Under the pieces are notes generated by a model, which saw only the letters and a program-made list of their open reading frames with translations, did no database searches and was not told the DNA's origin. DNA of 64,000 nt, taken from the NCBI GenBank assembly GCA_902363535.1, contig CABJAE010000003.1, forward strand, positions 62,001-126,000, read 5' to 3'. The stretch comes from Peptoniphilaceae bacterium (GTDB taxonomy: Bacteria; Bacillota; Clostridia; Tissierellales; Peptoniphilaceae). This document shows, piece after piece, positions 43,660 to 52,855 of the stretch. Every line of letters starts with the position of its first letter. Position 1 is the first letter of the stretch. The position numbers and the translations under genes were made by a program.

Positions 43660-43680
43660 ACCACCGGCAAAGCCGGTGGT
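43660..43680 (-). terminator. Probable terminator after gloB-like gene
   Basis: Perfect 9-bp stem ACCACCGGC/GCCGGTGGT with a 3-base loop, five bases past the stop; the T-tract (TTTGTTG) is short. Confidence 0.6.
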
Positions 43681-43685
43681 TCTGA

Positions 43686-44378
43686 TTAGCTGCGATCGCG
43701 CTCTTTTCGGTAGCGGACAAATTCGTCGAAATCGTCGATGACGAGGAAGGGATTCACCTGCTTTTCCTTTCCGATGGTGGTAGGGAGAGTCACGGCGCCT
43801 TCTTCTCTCAGGCGGCGCACCCGCTCCAATTCGTTTTTCGTGGCGTCGTTTTTTAAATAGTTCACGCTCTGTTCAAGATTGGACAGGGAGTATTCGTGGG
43901 CGGAATAGACTTTCACCTCATCGTCCATGGCCTTTAATGCCGCAAGGCTTTCAAACATGGCTTCGTAATCGCCGCTGAAGACCCGCCCGCAGCTGGAAAG
44001 GAAGAGGGTGTCGCCGATAAAGAGATGGTCCTTCATTTTGTAGGCCACATGGCCTTCCGTGTGGCCCGCCGTGGCGATGACATCAAAGGTTTCGCCCAAG
44101 GCCTCGATGTGCTCTCCGCCTTTTACGATTTCCGTGGCCACGCCGGTTTCCTCGGGGCCGTAGACCGGCGCCGGATGGGCTGCGATTAAATCTTTCACGC
44201 CGCCGATGTGATCCGGGTGCTTGTGGGTTAAGAGCACGGCTTCGAGCACGTAGCCCTTCGCCTCCATAACTTGAAGCAAGAGATCCGCTTCCGAGGGATC
44301 CACCACGACGATGCGCTTTTCTTTTTCGATGATCCAAATATAATTATCCGACAGTGCCGGCAGGGGCATAATGTTCAT
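43686..44378 (-). CDS. gloB: Metallo-beta-lactamase-fold hydrolase, glyoxalase II-like
   Basis: 230 residues from ATG at 44378, six bases after GAGGTG; a longer frame to 44420 is less likely. Dizinc-site motifs are complete: THKHPDH (near 55), AGHTEGH (near 105), the bridging Asp in FIGDTLF, and the last His in YSAHEY. The N-terminus MNIMPLPALSDNYIWII and the C-terminal segment resemble hydroxyacylglutathione hydrolase, which clears S-lactoylglutathione or a similar thiol ester. Firmicutes often lack glutathione, so the true thiol is open. Confidence 0.88.
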   Translation of the reverse strand: MNIMPLPALSDNYIWIIEKEKRIVVVDPSEADLLLQVMEAKGYVLEAVLLTHKHPDHIGGVKDLIAAHPAPVYGPEETGVATEIVKGGEHIEALGETFDVIATAGHTEGHVAYKMKDHLFIGDTLFLSSCGRVFSGDYEAMFESLAALKAMDDEVKVYSAHEYSLSNLEQSVNYLKNDATKNELERVRRLREEGAVTLPTTIGKEKQVNPFLVIDDFDEFVRYRKERDRS

Positions 44379-44471
44379 TTTCTTCACCTCATCTACCTTA
44401 TACCCTATTTTCCTTTTCAATCGAAGACATTCTTATTCCCCTTGTTCCCGACGCGGGATCGGTATTCAAAC

Positions 44472-44496
44472 AAAAAAAGAGCCCTCGAGGCTCTTT
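44472..44496 (-). terminator. Terminator of the MoxR/VWA pair
   Basis: Minus-strand stem AGAGCC/GGCTCT with a TCGA-type loop followed by seven T, directly after the stop at 44498. Confidence 0.8.
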
Positions 44497-44497
44497 T

Positions 44498-46225
44498 CTA
44501 TTGCAAGCGTTCCACCACGCTCTTTAAATATTTTCCAACGACCACGGAGAAGCGCTCCAAGTCTTTGATACGCACAAAGTCCGTGCCGAAGATGAGTCTT
44601 TCCTGATCCAGCTCCTTGTCCTCGCCGGTAAAGACGCCGAGGACGGCGCGCTGCTTGAGTTTTCCCTGAAGCACTTCCGCCGCCGTGTCGTAGACCGCAT
44701 CTTCCCCTTCGTAGTCGACGACGCTCCCCTTGGCCGTGTCCAGGCCGATGGAGAGAAGGTCGTTTGGCATGCCGTCGGAAAGGACGATGAGCACTTTCGT
44801 GTCCGATTCGATTTCTTCCATGGTATTGAAGACGTAGCGCAGAGCGAAGCCGTCGCGATTGGATCCGCTGGCCTTGTAGGAAAAGATCTCGCGATTTTCT
44901 TTGTTGTCGTCTTTGTAGTCCCGGAAGATGCGAATGATTTGGTAGTTAAAGAGATTGCAAAAGCCCATGACGCGGGTGGGTATCCTCAGTTGGGTCAGGG
45001 CCTCGGCGATGAGAAAGCCCTGAATGGCCACTTCCGCCTGGCGATCCTGTTGGGAGCCGCTCATGTCCAAAAGAATGTCCACGGCAAAGGAATTTTCCTG
45101 CTCGAAGGAATTTTTCTTGAATATGCGGTCGTCGCCTAAGATCACGTGGCGCCACAAGAGGCCGGTGTCCACGGCGCCGTTGGCGGCGCGCACGGCTTCC
45201 TGTGAGGAGTCGTCTAAGAGGTTTTTTCGAATGATTTCTCTTAATTCAAAGATGGATCGTTCGTAAATGTGGCGGTCTTTCTCGTAAATGGCTTCCGTCT
45301 CCTGCCTTTGGGCGAGAACTTGGTCTTCGAAAAACCGCGCGCCCATGTCGTGTTCGAAATTTCCCTTTGTCACGTGCAGGCGCATGCCGTGGTGCATGCC
45401 CGTGGCGATGGCAGATTCGATTTTTTTGGTCTTGGCGGGAGAAAGGCATTCCTTGCCGTAGTGTTTGCGCACCCGATTCAATGTGCGGGCTTCGCTGTCG
45501 GCGCGGGTCCGCGTAATGGACGCGTCGGATTCCACGACTTTCGACGTATCTCGAATGACGCCGGAAAATTCCGCCGACTCGATGATCTCCGTGTCCTTGT
45601 CTTCGATTTTTTCCGCTTTGGTCTCCACGATTTGGCGGCGCTTTTTCTTCGGCTCCGGCTGATCCGGCGGAGGCGGCGTTTCTTTGTCTTCGATCTTTTT
45701 TTCCACTTCAAAGGTCAAGGTGGGGTTCACGTGGAAATGCTCCCGCCACAGCCGCGCCAGGTAATCGTAGAACTCGCCTTCGTTTTTTATTTTATCCCCG
45801 GCGATTAATTTTCGCATTAAGGGCTCTAAAAAAGTGCCCGCGCTCATGGGCTTGCCCATGCGGTAGGCGGCGTATTGCATTTCGATTTCTTGGGCCATGT
45901 CCCGTTTGTTTAAAAAATCCAGTGCTCGGTAGCGAGCCTTGTAGGCGTCTTTGGCCATGGCCTTGATTCCCGGGCGCTCCGCATAGAGGTCGGCCTTCGT
46001 GTATTGCAAGGCCAGGATCCGCGCCACGGCGTTCATGTCCTTGCCGTTTGACACATTTTCCGTGTTCTTGGCCAGGAAGTTCGCCAGGCGATTTTTCGGA
46101 AAGGCCCGATCGATCATTCCCGATTCCGCCGCATCGAAGCCGTCGCCCTCGCCCTGGTAGCGGCGCTGGTAATTGCCGCCCACGGTCCAGTACACATTTT
46201 GCCGGCGCTTGTCCGTCCAGGTCAT
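44498..46225 (-). CDS. VWA-domain protein, NorD/CobT-like
   Basis: 575 residues. An N-terminal helical part, a charged proline-rich linker (TPPPPDQPEPKKKRR near 187-201), then a C-terminal von Willebrand A domain with MIDAS motif DILLDMSGSQ, followed by the Thr/Asp positions near LIVLSDGMPND. It overlaps the upstream AAA+ gene by four bases (ATGA). Such MoxR-VWA pairs act as metal-dependent chaperones that insert cofactors or remodel a client complex (NorQD, CbbQO, CobST). No nitric-oxide reductase, Rubisco or cobaltochelatase gene is nearby, so the client is unknown. Confidence 0.85.
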   Translation of the reverse strand: MTWTDKRRQNVYWTVGGNYQRRYQGEGDGFDAAESGMIDRAFPKNRLANFLAKNTENVSNGKDMNAVARILALQYTKADLYAERPGIKAMAKDAYKARYRALDFLNKRDMAQEIEMQYAAYRMGKPMSAGTFLEPLMRKLIAGDKIKNEGEFYDYLARLWREHFHVNPTLTFEVEKKIEDKETPPPPDQPEPKKKRRQIVETKAEKIEDKDTEIIESAEFSGVIRDTSKVVESDASITRTRADSEARTLNRVRKHYGKECLSPAKTKKIESAIATGMHHGMRLHVTKGNFEHDMGARFFEDQVLAQRQETEAIYEKDRHIYERSIFELREIIRKNLLDDSSQEAVRAANGAVDTGLLWRHVILGDDRIFKKNSFEQENSFAVDILLDMSGSQQDRQAEVAIQGFLIAEALTQLRIPTRVMGFCNLFNYQIIRIFRDYKDDNKENREIFSYKASGSNRDGFALRYVFNTMEEIESDTKVLIVLSDGMPNDLLSIGLDTAKGSVVDYEGEDAVYDTAAEVLQGKLKQRAVLGVFTGEDKELDQERLIFGTDFVRIKDLERFSVVVGKYLKSVVERLQ

Positions 46226-47145
46226 CGGAACAATTCACCTTTCGTCACGCCTTTTGCAAATAGGGTGTCGATGACATCGTCCACCACTTCTTTTTCGAAG
46301 CGGTCAAAGGATTTATTGACGATGCCCATGTTCAGGGCATCTTTCACATCCAGGCCCCGCTCGATCATATTTAGGGCGCCGAAAAGGCCCCGCATGTCCA
46401 CGGCCTTCGAGGAAATTTCCCCTTCCAAACTCTTGTTTTGAAGATCCGTAAAGAGGCGGGCGAAGAGCAGCATGCCTTCTTCGTTTAAATTGGTTTCTTC
46501 GCGCAAAATCTGCTTCAGGCCCTCCCCTTCGAGAATGGGCATGTCGATGACCATAAAGCGGCTGATCAAGGCCTCGTTTAATTCCCGGGTGCCCATGTAG
46601 CCGTAGTTCATGGTGCCGATAAAGCGAGTGGCATCGTCGAGAGGAATGCGGTCGTAGCCGGGCACGTCGATCATGCGGCGAAAGTCCAGGGCCGAGTGCA
46701 CCACGGAGAGGGATTCGTTTTTCGCCATATTGATTTCGTCGAAAATAGCGAAGCCGCCCTTTTCCGCCGCCAAGGTGACGGGGCCTTTTTTCAATACCAC
46801 TTCCCCGTTTCGGAAGGTGTCCACACCGATTAAGGAGGCGCTGTCCACATTGACGTTTAAGGACATGTTCCACATGGGGCGATTAAAAAGCTGGGCCAGG
46901 TTTTCGGAAAAGACGTTTTTCCCCGTGGCCTTCGGGCCCGAAAGCAAAATATGGTAGCCGGATAAAATGGCGTAAATGGCTTTTTCCCAAATGCTTTTTC
47001 CGTAGTAGCGGTAAATGGATACAGGCACGCGGTCCGCCACGGCGGGATCCACTTCGTGTTCACGGACGAATTCTTCCACCTCCTTCAACAAGGTGGCGTC
47101 GATGGCTTGTTTGTGTAAAAATTCTACCAATTGTTCTCTCTTCAT
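46222..47145 (-). CDS. MoxR/NorQ-type AAA+ ATPase
   Basis: 307 residues. Walker A is GPKATGKNVF (GxxxxGKN, not GKT/S), Walker B GGFAIFDEINMA, sensor 1 IGTMNYG, arginine finger in LNEALISRFMVID; all typical of the MoxR branch. About 60 residues precede the ATPase core. It is the motor partner of the overlapping VWA protein. The start ATG follows GAAGGGAAGAGC. Murj ends 49 bases upstream, so a separate promoter in the AT-rich gap is possible. Confidence 0.88.
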   Translation of the reverse strand: MKREQLVEFLHKQAIDATLLKEVEEFVREHEVDPAVADRVPVSIYRYYGKSIWEKAIYAILSGYHILLSGPKATGKNVFSENLAQLFNRPMWNMSLNVNVDSASLIGVDTFRNGEVVLKKGPVTLAAEKGGFAIFDEINMAKNESLSVVHSALDFRRMIDVPGYDRIPLDDATRFIGTMNYGYMGTRELNEALISRFMVIDMPILEGEGLKQILREETNLNEEGMLLFARLFTDLQNKSLEGEISSKAVDMRGLFGALNMIERGLDVKDALNMGIVNKSFDRFEKEVVDDVIDTLFAKGVTKGELFR

Positions 47146-47194
47146 GCTCTTCCCTTCTCTATATTATTTAATTAATTTATAGTCTCGCTCTAGT

Positions 47195-48712
47195 TTATAC
47201 CTTATTTCTCTTGGCATAAAGCAATTTTTTTATTTGTTCGATTTCATCAAATTTCATCACGAAGGCCAAAAGGAGGTAGCTCACCCCCGCCACGACGATG
47301 GCGCCGATCAGGGCCACATTGGGCGAAAGAAAGCCCATAAGGATTTTCTCCGCCACCTTGGCGAATAGACCCATAAGGGCCGAAGCCAGGGCGATTTTAC
47401 CGAGATTTTTCCCGCCGCGGGTGAGCTTTAAGCCCATGGCGGTGCGCTTTAAGTGGATCAACATACCCACGGCCCCCACCCAAAGGGAGGCGGAGGTGCC
47501 CATGGCCAGGCCTCTAAGGCCCACGAGTTTCCCGAGGATAAAGCTCAGGGCCACGTTCACCGCTACCATGTAGGCGGCGTTGATTAAGGGCACGGCGGCG
47601 TCTTTTCGGCTGTAAAAGATTCGGACGCCGATTTCACGTATGCCGATGGCGAAAAGCCCCAGTGCGTAAAACAATAGCACTTCCCCCGTGGCGCGCACGT
47701 CTTCCGCGGAAAATGCGCCGCTTAAAAACAAGAGCCGCACGATTTCCTTGTGAAAGCACACGACGCCCACGGTGGCGGGCAGGACGAAGGCCGCCATGAG
47801 TGAGAGGCTCTCCCGCATCACCCGGGACAGTTCCTCGCTGCTTTCATCTTCCACGAGCTTCGCCATGCGGGGATAGGTGACGGTGACGATGCTCGTCACC
47901 ACGATGCCCGTGACGAAGCCCTGAATTTTCGTGGCGTAATTAATCACCGCCACGCCGGTGGGAGCGATGGTGGAGGCCAGGGCCTTGCTCACGATGTTGT
48001 TCAGTTCCAAAACCGAAGTGGAGATCAATATGGGCAGAATCAAAAGCCACATTTTCTTCATGGCCTCCCCCTTTAGGTGATAGCCTCGTCGCAAGTGAAA
48101 GCCGCTCTTTTTCAAATAAGGGAGAAAGATCACGTATTGGAAAGAAAAGGCAAAGAAAATGCCCAGGGCCAGAATGCGCAAGTCGCCGGCGCGGCCTAAA
48201 AACATGGCGACGATTAAAATGGAGTTCATGACCACGGAGTGGAACATGGACACGATAAAGTGTTCGTGAATTTGCAAATAGGCTTTGAATATTGAAAAGA
48301 CGGCCGTCACCGTCATGCTCAACGCCGTCACGCGGCTCATGGCGACGGTTTTTTCGAAGGTGGCTCCGTGAAAGCCCGGCGCCATGAGGTGCACCAACGT
48401 CGGCGCAAAGATAATGGCGAGAATGCTCAACACCAGGGCGATGGCGGCCACGGCGAAGGCCAAGGTGGTGGTAAAACGATCCGCCTCGTCGTCTCCGCCT
48501 TTGTGGGCCATTTCCGTATAGACGGGAATAAAGCCGCCGGAGATGGAGCCGGCAAAGAGATTGGAGAGAACCATGGGCAGGGTAAAGGCGATAAGAAAAA
48601 TATTCGCCACATCCGATGTACCAAAAAAATGGGCTAGGGCTTTTTCCCTAGCCAATCCAAAACATTTGGTCCCTATGGTAATGAGCATTAAGAGCAGGGA
48701 TGTGTGTTGCAT
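47195..48712 (-). CDS. murJ: Lipid II flippase MurJ
   Basis: 505 residues with about 14 membrane segments. The N-terminus has the family pattern GLAREKALAHFFGTSDVANIF and NLFAGSISGGFIPVYTEM; Arg and charged residues of the central cavity are visible in REIGVRIFYSRKDAAVPL. MurJ moves lipid II across the membrane for peptidoglycan synthesis. It starts six bases after the deacetylase stop (TAGGG site) and is third in the operon. A perfect hairpin with a T7 tract lies within its own first codons (48623-48653). Confidence 0.93.
   Translation of the reverse strand: MQHTSLLLMLITIGTKCFGLAREKALAHFFGTSDVANIFLIAFTLPMVLSNLFAGSISGGFIPVYTEMAHKGGDDEADRFTTTLAFAVAAIALVLSILAIIFAPTLVHLMAPGFHGATFEKTVAMSRVTALSMTVTAVFSIFKAYLQIHEHFIVSMFHSVVMNSILIVAMFLGRAGDLRILALGIFFAFSFQYVIFLPYLKKSGFHLRRGYHLKGEAMKKMWLLILPILISTSVLELNNIVSKALASTIAPTGVAVINYATKIQGFVTGIVVTSIVTVTYPRMAKLVEDESSEELSRVMRESLSLMAAFVLPATVGVVCFHKEIVRLLFLSGAFSAEDVRATGEVLLFYALGLFAIGIREIGVRIFYSRKDAAVPLINAAYMVAVNVALSFILGKLVGLRGLAMGTSASLWVGAVGMLIHLKRTAMGLKLTRGGKNLGKIALASALMGLFAKVAEKILMGFLSPNVALIGAIVVAGVSYLLLAFVMKFDEIEQIKKLLYAKRNKV
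48623..48653 (-). other. Terminator-like hairpin inside murJ coding sequence
   Basis: Minus strand GGCTAGGG-AAAAAG-CCCTAGCC, then CA and seven T, spanning the codons for LAREKALAHFF about 60-90 bases past the start codon. By structure it would pass as an intrinsic terminator; whether it ends transcription is unknown. Confidence 0.55.
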
Positions 48713-48718
48713 AATTCC

Positions 48719-49738
48719 CTACTTCAAAATGCCGAAGCTGTAGCCGTCGTCGCGAAGGGCGTCGATGACGTGAGGCAAGGCGTCGGCGCTAAGCTGTTTG
48801 GTTTCCGCGTCGTGCATTAAGATCACGATTACCGAGGCGTCGTCGTTTTTCGGCATGGATTTCTTTAAAAATTCCACCAGACCCGGCGCCGTCGTGGGGC
48901 GGCGGCTCGCCGGTTCCGCATCGCCGGTGAGGGCGTTCCAGTCGATCCAGGAAATTCCCAAATCCTTTAACTTGCTGTCGGCTGCCTCGAGGCCTTGCCA
49001 GCTCATGTGCCCGCCCGGGTAGCGCCACACGCCGGAATGGAAGTTTTTGCCGAGAATGTCTTGAAGGGCGCCTTGGGTCTTTTTCGCCTCCTCTTCCACG
49101 GCGGCCGCACTGGCTACCCGTCCCGGATAGAGCTTGTGGTAGTCGTGGCTGTAGGAGTGAAGGGCGATGGCGTGGCCGTCGGAAAGTTCCCGAAGGAGCA
49201 CGTCCCGATTCTTTTCGCCGACGCTTTTTCCTATGACAAAAAAGGTGGCGTGGGCTTCTTTTTCCTTCAAGGTATCCAGGATTTGAGGCGTAATTTTGTG
49301 ATTCGGCCCGTCGTCAAAGGTTAAAAAGGCGATTTTCTTCTTTCCCGTGTACTCCCGCTTGCCTTGAATGATGTCGGAGATTTCGCCGGCGTCGTAGGCG
49401 TAGTCGGAGGCGCGGGTAATGTGGTTTTCGCCCTTGGCCAGGCGAATTTCAATGCGGTCATTAATGATGTTGTTGGTTAGGTTGCCGATTTCTTGAGGCG
49501 TATAGGCCCGCTTCGGATTCAGCGCGTCCATATTTTTCAGGACAAACCATTCGATTTGATTGCCGCCTACGCCGGATGCGCCCTTTCCGGCCAGGCTCTT
49601 TAATTTATGAAAGGCGCCGGCGAAGAGGACGACGATGACGATTAAAAGGACCACGCCGCGAATGCGCGCTTGGCGTTTTTTCTTTTTTATGCGCGCTTTT
49701 CTGCGTCGCCGTTGTCTTTCCATTTCTTCTCTGTTCAT
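48719..49738 (-). CDS. Polysaccharide deacetylase (NodB domain)
   Basis: 339 residues. A very basic cytoplasmic start (RRRRKARIKKKKRQARIR), one membrane anchor (GVVLLIVIVVLFAGAF), a stalk, then a NodB deacetylase domain near 135-330: motif 1 FLTFDDGPNH, motif 2 HSYSHD (metal His), motif 3 RYPGGHMSW, motif 5 ILMHDAETK. It should remove acetyl groups from wall glycans outside the cell, which gives lysozyme resistance. It lies between a secreted unknown protein (9 bases) and murJ (6 bases) in one operon. Confidence 0.92.
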   Translation of the reverse strand: MNREEMERQRRRRKARIKKKKRQARIRGVVLLIVIVVLFAGAFHKLKSLAGKGASGVGGNQIEWFVLKNMDALNPKRAYTPQEIGNLTNNIINDRIEIRLAKGENHITRASDYAYDAGEISDIIQGKREYTGKKKIAFLTFDDGPNHKITPQILDTLKEKEAHATFFVIGKSVGEKNRDVLLRELSDGHAIALHSYSHDYHKLYPGRVASAAAVEEEAKKTQGALQDILGKNFHSGVWRYPGGHMSWQGLEAADSKLKDLGISWIDWNALTGDAEPASRRPTTAPGLVEFLKKSMPKNDDASVIVILMHDAETKQLSADALPHVIDALRDDGYSFGILK

Positions 49739-49747
49739 AACTCCTCC

Positions 49748-51133
49748 TTAAGGATGCACCGTAATGGTCTGTGCTATCTTCACGCCGTCGCCGTAGACAT
49801 AGCCTTTCAGCACATTGCCGTTGTATAGCCACAGAACCCGCCGGCCTTTCAATGTATCTTCTATATTTACCATGTCCAGAAAATAGGCCATGTCGGAATC
49901 TAAATCCCTTAACTCGACTGCGTTCCCCTGACCCAGCGCCAGGTAGCGATCGCCCATAAGCTTCACGCTGCAGCGCTTGCTCTTGTCGTAGGCCATGGAC
50001 GCCTTGACGTCGCGGGTATCTGCATCGAGGACCGTCACAAGTCCCAGGTCCTCGTCGTTTAAGAGGACGGAAGATGTGCTCAACTTGGCTTCTTCGGCCC
50101 GCGAATCCAGGGGGATGTCTTCCCGGTCTTCTTCATGTAAATAGAGCTCTCCGTCGAGTCGGTAGATGACGCGGCCGTTTCGCGCCTCGAATGCTTCCGC
50201 TTCTCTGTCCACCACCCGCTTCAGCACTTTCGATTTCGGCTCGTAGGCGTAAATGCCGCCGAGCCTTTGAAAGTACACGCGACCGCGATCGTAGCGGAAA
50301 TTTTTCGCCCCTTCCATGGCGTAGGGCACGGGGTAAATCCTGCGGCTCCCTTTGTCAAAGGAATAAATCACGATCCGACGCCCGTCTACGGCGAGAACCG
50401 CCTTCGCCTCCTCGTCGTAATCCGCGGGGGCTTCCAAGGCCAAATTGCCGGTGTAGCGAACGGACTGCTTTTCGTCGATGTAAAAAAAACTGCCCAAGCC
50501 GCCGGGCACTTTTTCGCCCCAGCCAATGAGGCGGGTGCCGTTCGTGTCGAAAATCTCCGTTGCCATGGTGCCGTCGCGGTAGGGAGAAATGCTTCCCACT
50601 TTCACGGCGCGATCGGGCACCACCTTGCTCTTTTCCCTCGGCGGCACGATGAGCATGCGGGTTTCGTCGCCCGAGATATTCACCGTGTAGCCCATTTCTT
50701 TCAGCGAAAAGACCAGAGGCACATAGAGTACGTCCCCTTCAAATGTGGGATAGGCTTCCGCCTCCGCTCGGCCCGATTGGCGAATCACCGCCCTCTTGTC
50801 CACGGCCATGTAGACGCGATTGATTTGATTGAGGGTAATGATCTTGTCCTCGGGCAGGTAACTTATGCGGTCCTTGCCCACCAGGTGGACGAGATCCTTA
50901 TAGGCCATAGCCCAGGCACCGTTTATTTTTTTTATGGGATAGGTGTAATACACCTCCGCCGCGCCCTTCGACGGGCGAAAGGTTAAAAGCTCCGGCACAT
51001 CAGCGGGCGTTTCCACCGCCGGTTTTTTCGATTGAATGTCGCGAAAAAACCGCTCCTCCAAGGCATAGGGCTTTGCCCCTGCCAAAAGAAAGGCGAGGAG
51101 TAAACAGGCCGCGCAAAGGGCTTTTCGTCTCAT
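49748..51133 (-). CDS. Secreted protein with stalk-like and propeller-like domains, unknown
   Basis: 461 residues. Signal peptide (ALCAACLLLAFLLAGAKPYA). Residues about 50-165 follow a copper-amine-oxidase-N-like outline (YPIKKINGAWAMAYKDLVHL, DVLYVPLVFSLKEMGYTV), and residues 170-460 are repeated short strands with R-x-V-I-Y-like motifs, as in DUF5050/propeller proteins. No catalytic motif is seen. As the first gene of an operon with a deacetylase and murJ it may take part in envelope assembly. ATG follows GAGGAGGCGAGCGG. Confidence 0.7.
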   Translation of the reverse strand: MRRKALCAACLLLAFLLAGAKPYALEERFFRDIQSKKPAVETPADVPELLTFRPSKGAAEVYYTYPIKKINGAWAMAYKDLVHLVGKDRISYLPEDKIITLNQINRVYMAVDKRAVIRQSGRAEAEAYPTFEGDVLYVPLVFSLKEMGYTVNISGDETRMLIVPPREKSKVVPDRAVKVGSISPYRDGTMATEIFDTNGTRLIGWGEKVPGGLGSFFYIDEKQSVRYTGNLALEAPADYDEEAKAVLAVDGRRIVIYSFDKGSRRIYPVPYAMEGAKNFRYDRGRVYFQRLGGIYAYEPKSKVLKRVVDREAEAFEARNGRVIYRLDGELYLHEEDREDIPLDSRAEEAKLSTSSVLLNDEDLGLVTVLDADTRDVKASMAYDKSKRCSVKLMGDRYLALGQGNAVELRDLDSDMAYFLDMVNIEDTLKGRRVLWLYNGNVLKGYVYGDGVKIAQTITVHP

Positions 51134-51202
51134 GATCCGCTCGCCTCCTCTATTATTTTACCACAGCCTAAGGCCTCGAAAATCTAAATTAGATAGCTCT
51201 TA

Positions 51203-52855
51203 TCATTCGAAGGGCGCAATCACATTGTCTTTTTCCAAAATGCCCATGTAGCTAAAGGCCGCCGCGCCGAAATCCGTGGGAATGAAAAACACATCGCCGC
51301 CGGGATCCACGGCCATATCGTAGAGATCCAAATCCCGCCCCAGCTGAAGGATACGCAGGCGAATCATGGCCTCTTTATCCTCGGGCGCTTCGATTAAAAG
51401 GCCCGCGCCGGCGCCGGGTTTTAAGCTCTCGGCGAAGACTTCCTGTATGGGCCATTGGCGGAAGTAGGTGTCGGTGCCTCGAAATTTTTCGTTTAAGAGC
51501 GTGCTTACCCAGAGCACCACCTTGTCTTCGTCGTCCATTTGCATGTACTGTTCCAGGCGGATCGTAGGAAGAAGCAGGCCGTCTTCTTCAAAGATCATGC
51601 TCTTTAAAAGGGCGAATTTTCTGAAAAAGACCAGCTCCGGAAAACTGCTTTCCCGATTGGCCTTGCTCGTCTGGAGGAAAATCGGCACATTCTTTCGCAC
51701 CAGGGCCAGGCTCTTTTGATTGATGGCGCCGCTTTTCGTAACCACAAGGTCCTGATCCAGCACGGTTTCCAAGTAGCGATCGAACTGATCGATCCAATTG
51801 GAGGAACGGTTCATTTCCCCACGGGCTTTGACCAGGCTGTTGATGCGATACATCCCCCGCACGGAGCGGGCAAGGCGCCTTTTATAATCCAGAATTTTTT
51901 TGTCCGCAGGCTCCAGAGATTTTCGTCCGGCGTCGTTTTTTTGCTCCACGCACCAGCGGCGGAGCAGCTCGTAGATGCGGAGCAATTGGGCGTCGTCGAT
52001 AAAATCCCCGTCGTTTGATGCGGCGATCATCAGTTCGTCGTAGTGGATGAAGCGATTGTCCTCGAGATTCACGCCCTCGGCCATGAGCGCCGCCGAGTCC
52101 ATGTGCTCGAGAAGGTACATGTCCGCGATTACCGCATCTTCGTCCTCTGAAAACTCCTGGGCCAAGGCGAGAATGCCGTCGTCCACATCCAAGAGTTCAT
52201 CGTCCTCGTCAAAGGGATAAGGGACCTCGCGCTCCTGCGCCTGAACGTAGGCCAGGGCAAAGAGAAAGAGAATCTCGGGATTGCCGTTCTTTAAGGTTTC
52301 CTGATACACTTTCGTGTTCTCGCGAATCATGGGCTGGCGCTTTTTCAGCTCCTCCACCTGCTCGGAAAAATCTTTCCGCAGATTCTCCGGCACGACATTC
52401 GCCTTGTTGAAGAGGAAATGGCCCACGGAGGAATCCACGATGCGGCCTAAGAAGATCTCCCCCTCGTTCAGCTCCTTCGCCCCTTCCGTGGCCTCGATGA
52501 TGACGGCGGGCTCGGGAAATAAAATGCTTTGCACGTAAATGCCCCCCTCGCTCTTGTAATTGACGCGGTAAAGGGAGAGATAGGAATCGAAAATGCGTTC
52601 CAAATAGGGCTCCACGCCCCGCATTTTGTGAATGTGACGCCACAACTGGCCCACCAATTGGCTCGTGGTGGGGCGATTTTCCTCCGTATCGAACATGAGC
52701 CAGGCGGCCAAATCGAAATGGGATATGACGCTGCGCATGGGCGTGTACATTTCTTCGTCTTTAAATAAGTCGTCCATGGGGATGCTGTGGCGCGTGGAAT
52801 CCACGATGGCCACGATATCATCCAGGGTTTTCAGCCAAAGCTGTTTGTTAGACAT
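51203..52855 (-). CDS. Protein of unknown function, soluble, 550 residues
   Basis: No signal peptide or membrane helix. It is rich in acidic residues (for example DEDDELLDVDDG, EFSEDEDAV) and helices. I do not recognise any family or catalytic motif. Its ATG overlaps the stop of the FUSC-like gene by eight bases, so the two are translationally coupled, and the start is well placed by AAGGAG. The tight link suggests a shared function with that membrane protein. Confidence 0.7.
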   Translation of the reverse strand: MSNKQLWLKTLDDIVAIVDSTRHSIPMDDLFKDEEMYTPMRSVISHFDLAAWLMFDTEENRPTTSQLVGQLWRHIHKMRGVEPYLERIFDSYLSLYRVNYKSEGGIYVQSILFPEPAVIIEATEGAKELNEGEIFLGRIVDSSVGHFLFNKANVVPENLRKDFSEQVEELKKRQPMIRENTKVYQETLKNGNPEILFLFALAYVQAQEREVPYPFDEDDELLDVDDGILALAQEFSEDEDAVIADMYLLEHMDSAALMAEGVNLEDNRFIHYDELMIAASNDGDFIDDAQLLRIYELLRRWCVEQKNDAGRKSLEPADKKILDYKRRLARSVRGMYRINSLVKARGEMNRSSNWIDQFDRYLETVLDQDLVVTKSGAINQKSLALVRKNVPIFLQTSKANRESSFPELVFFRKFALLKSMIFEEDGLLLPTIRLEQYMQMDDEDKVVLWVSTLLNEKFRGTDTYFRQWPIQEVFAESLKPGAGAGLLIEAPEDKEAMIRLRILQLGRDLDLYDMAVDPGGDVFFIPTDFGAAAFSYMGILEKDNVIAPFE

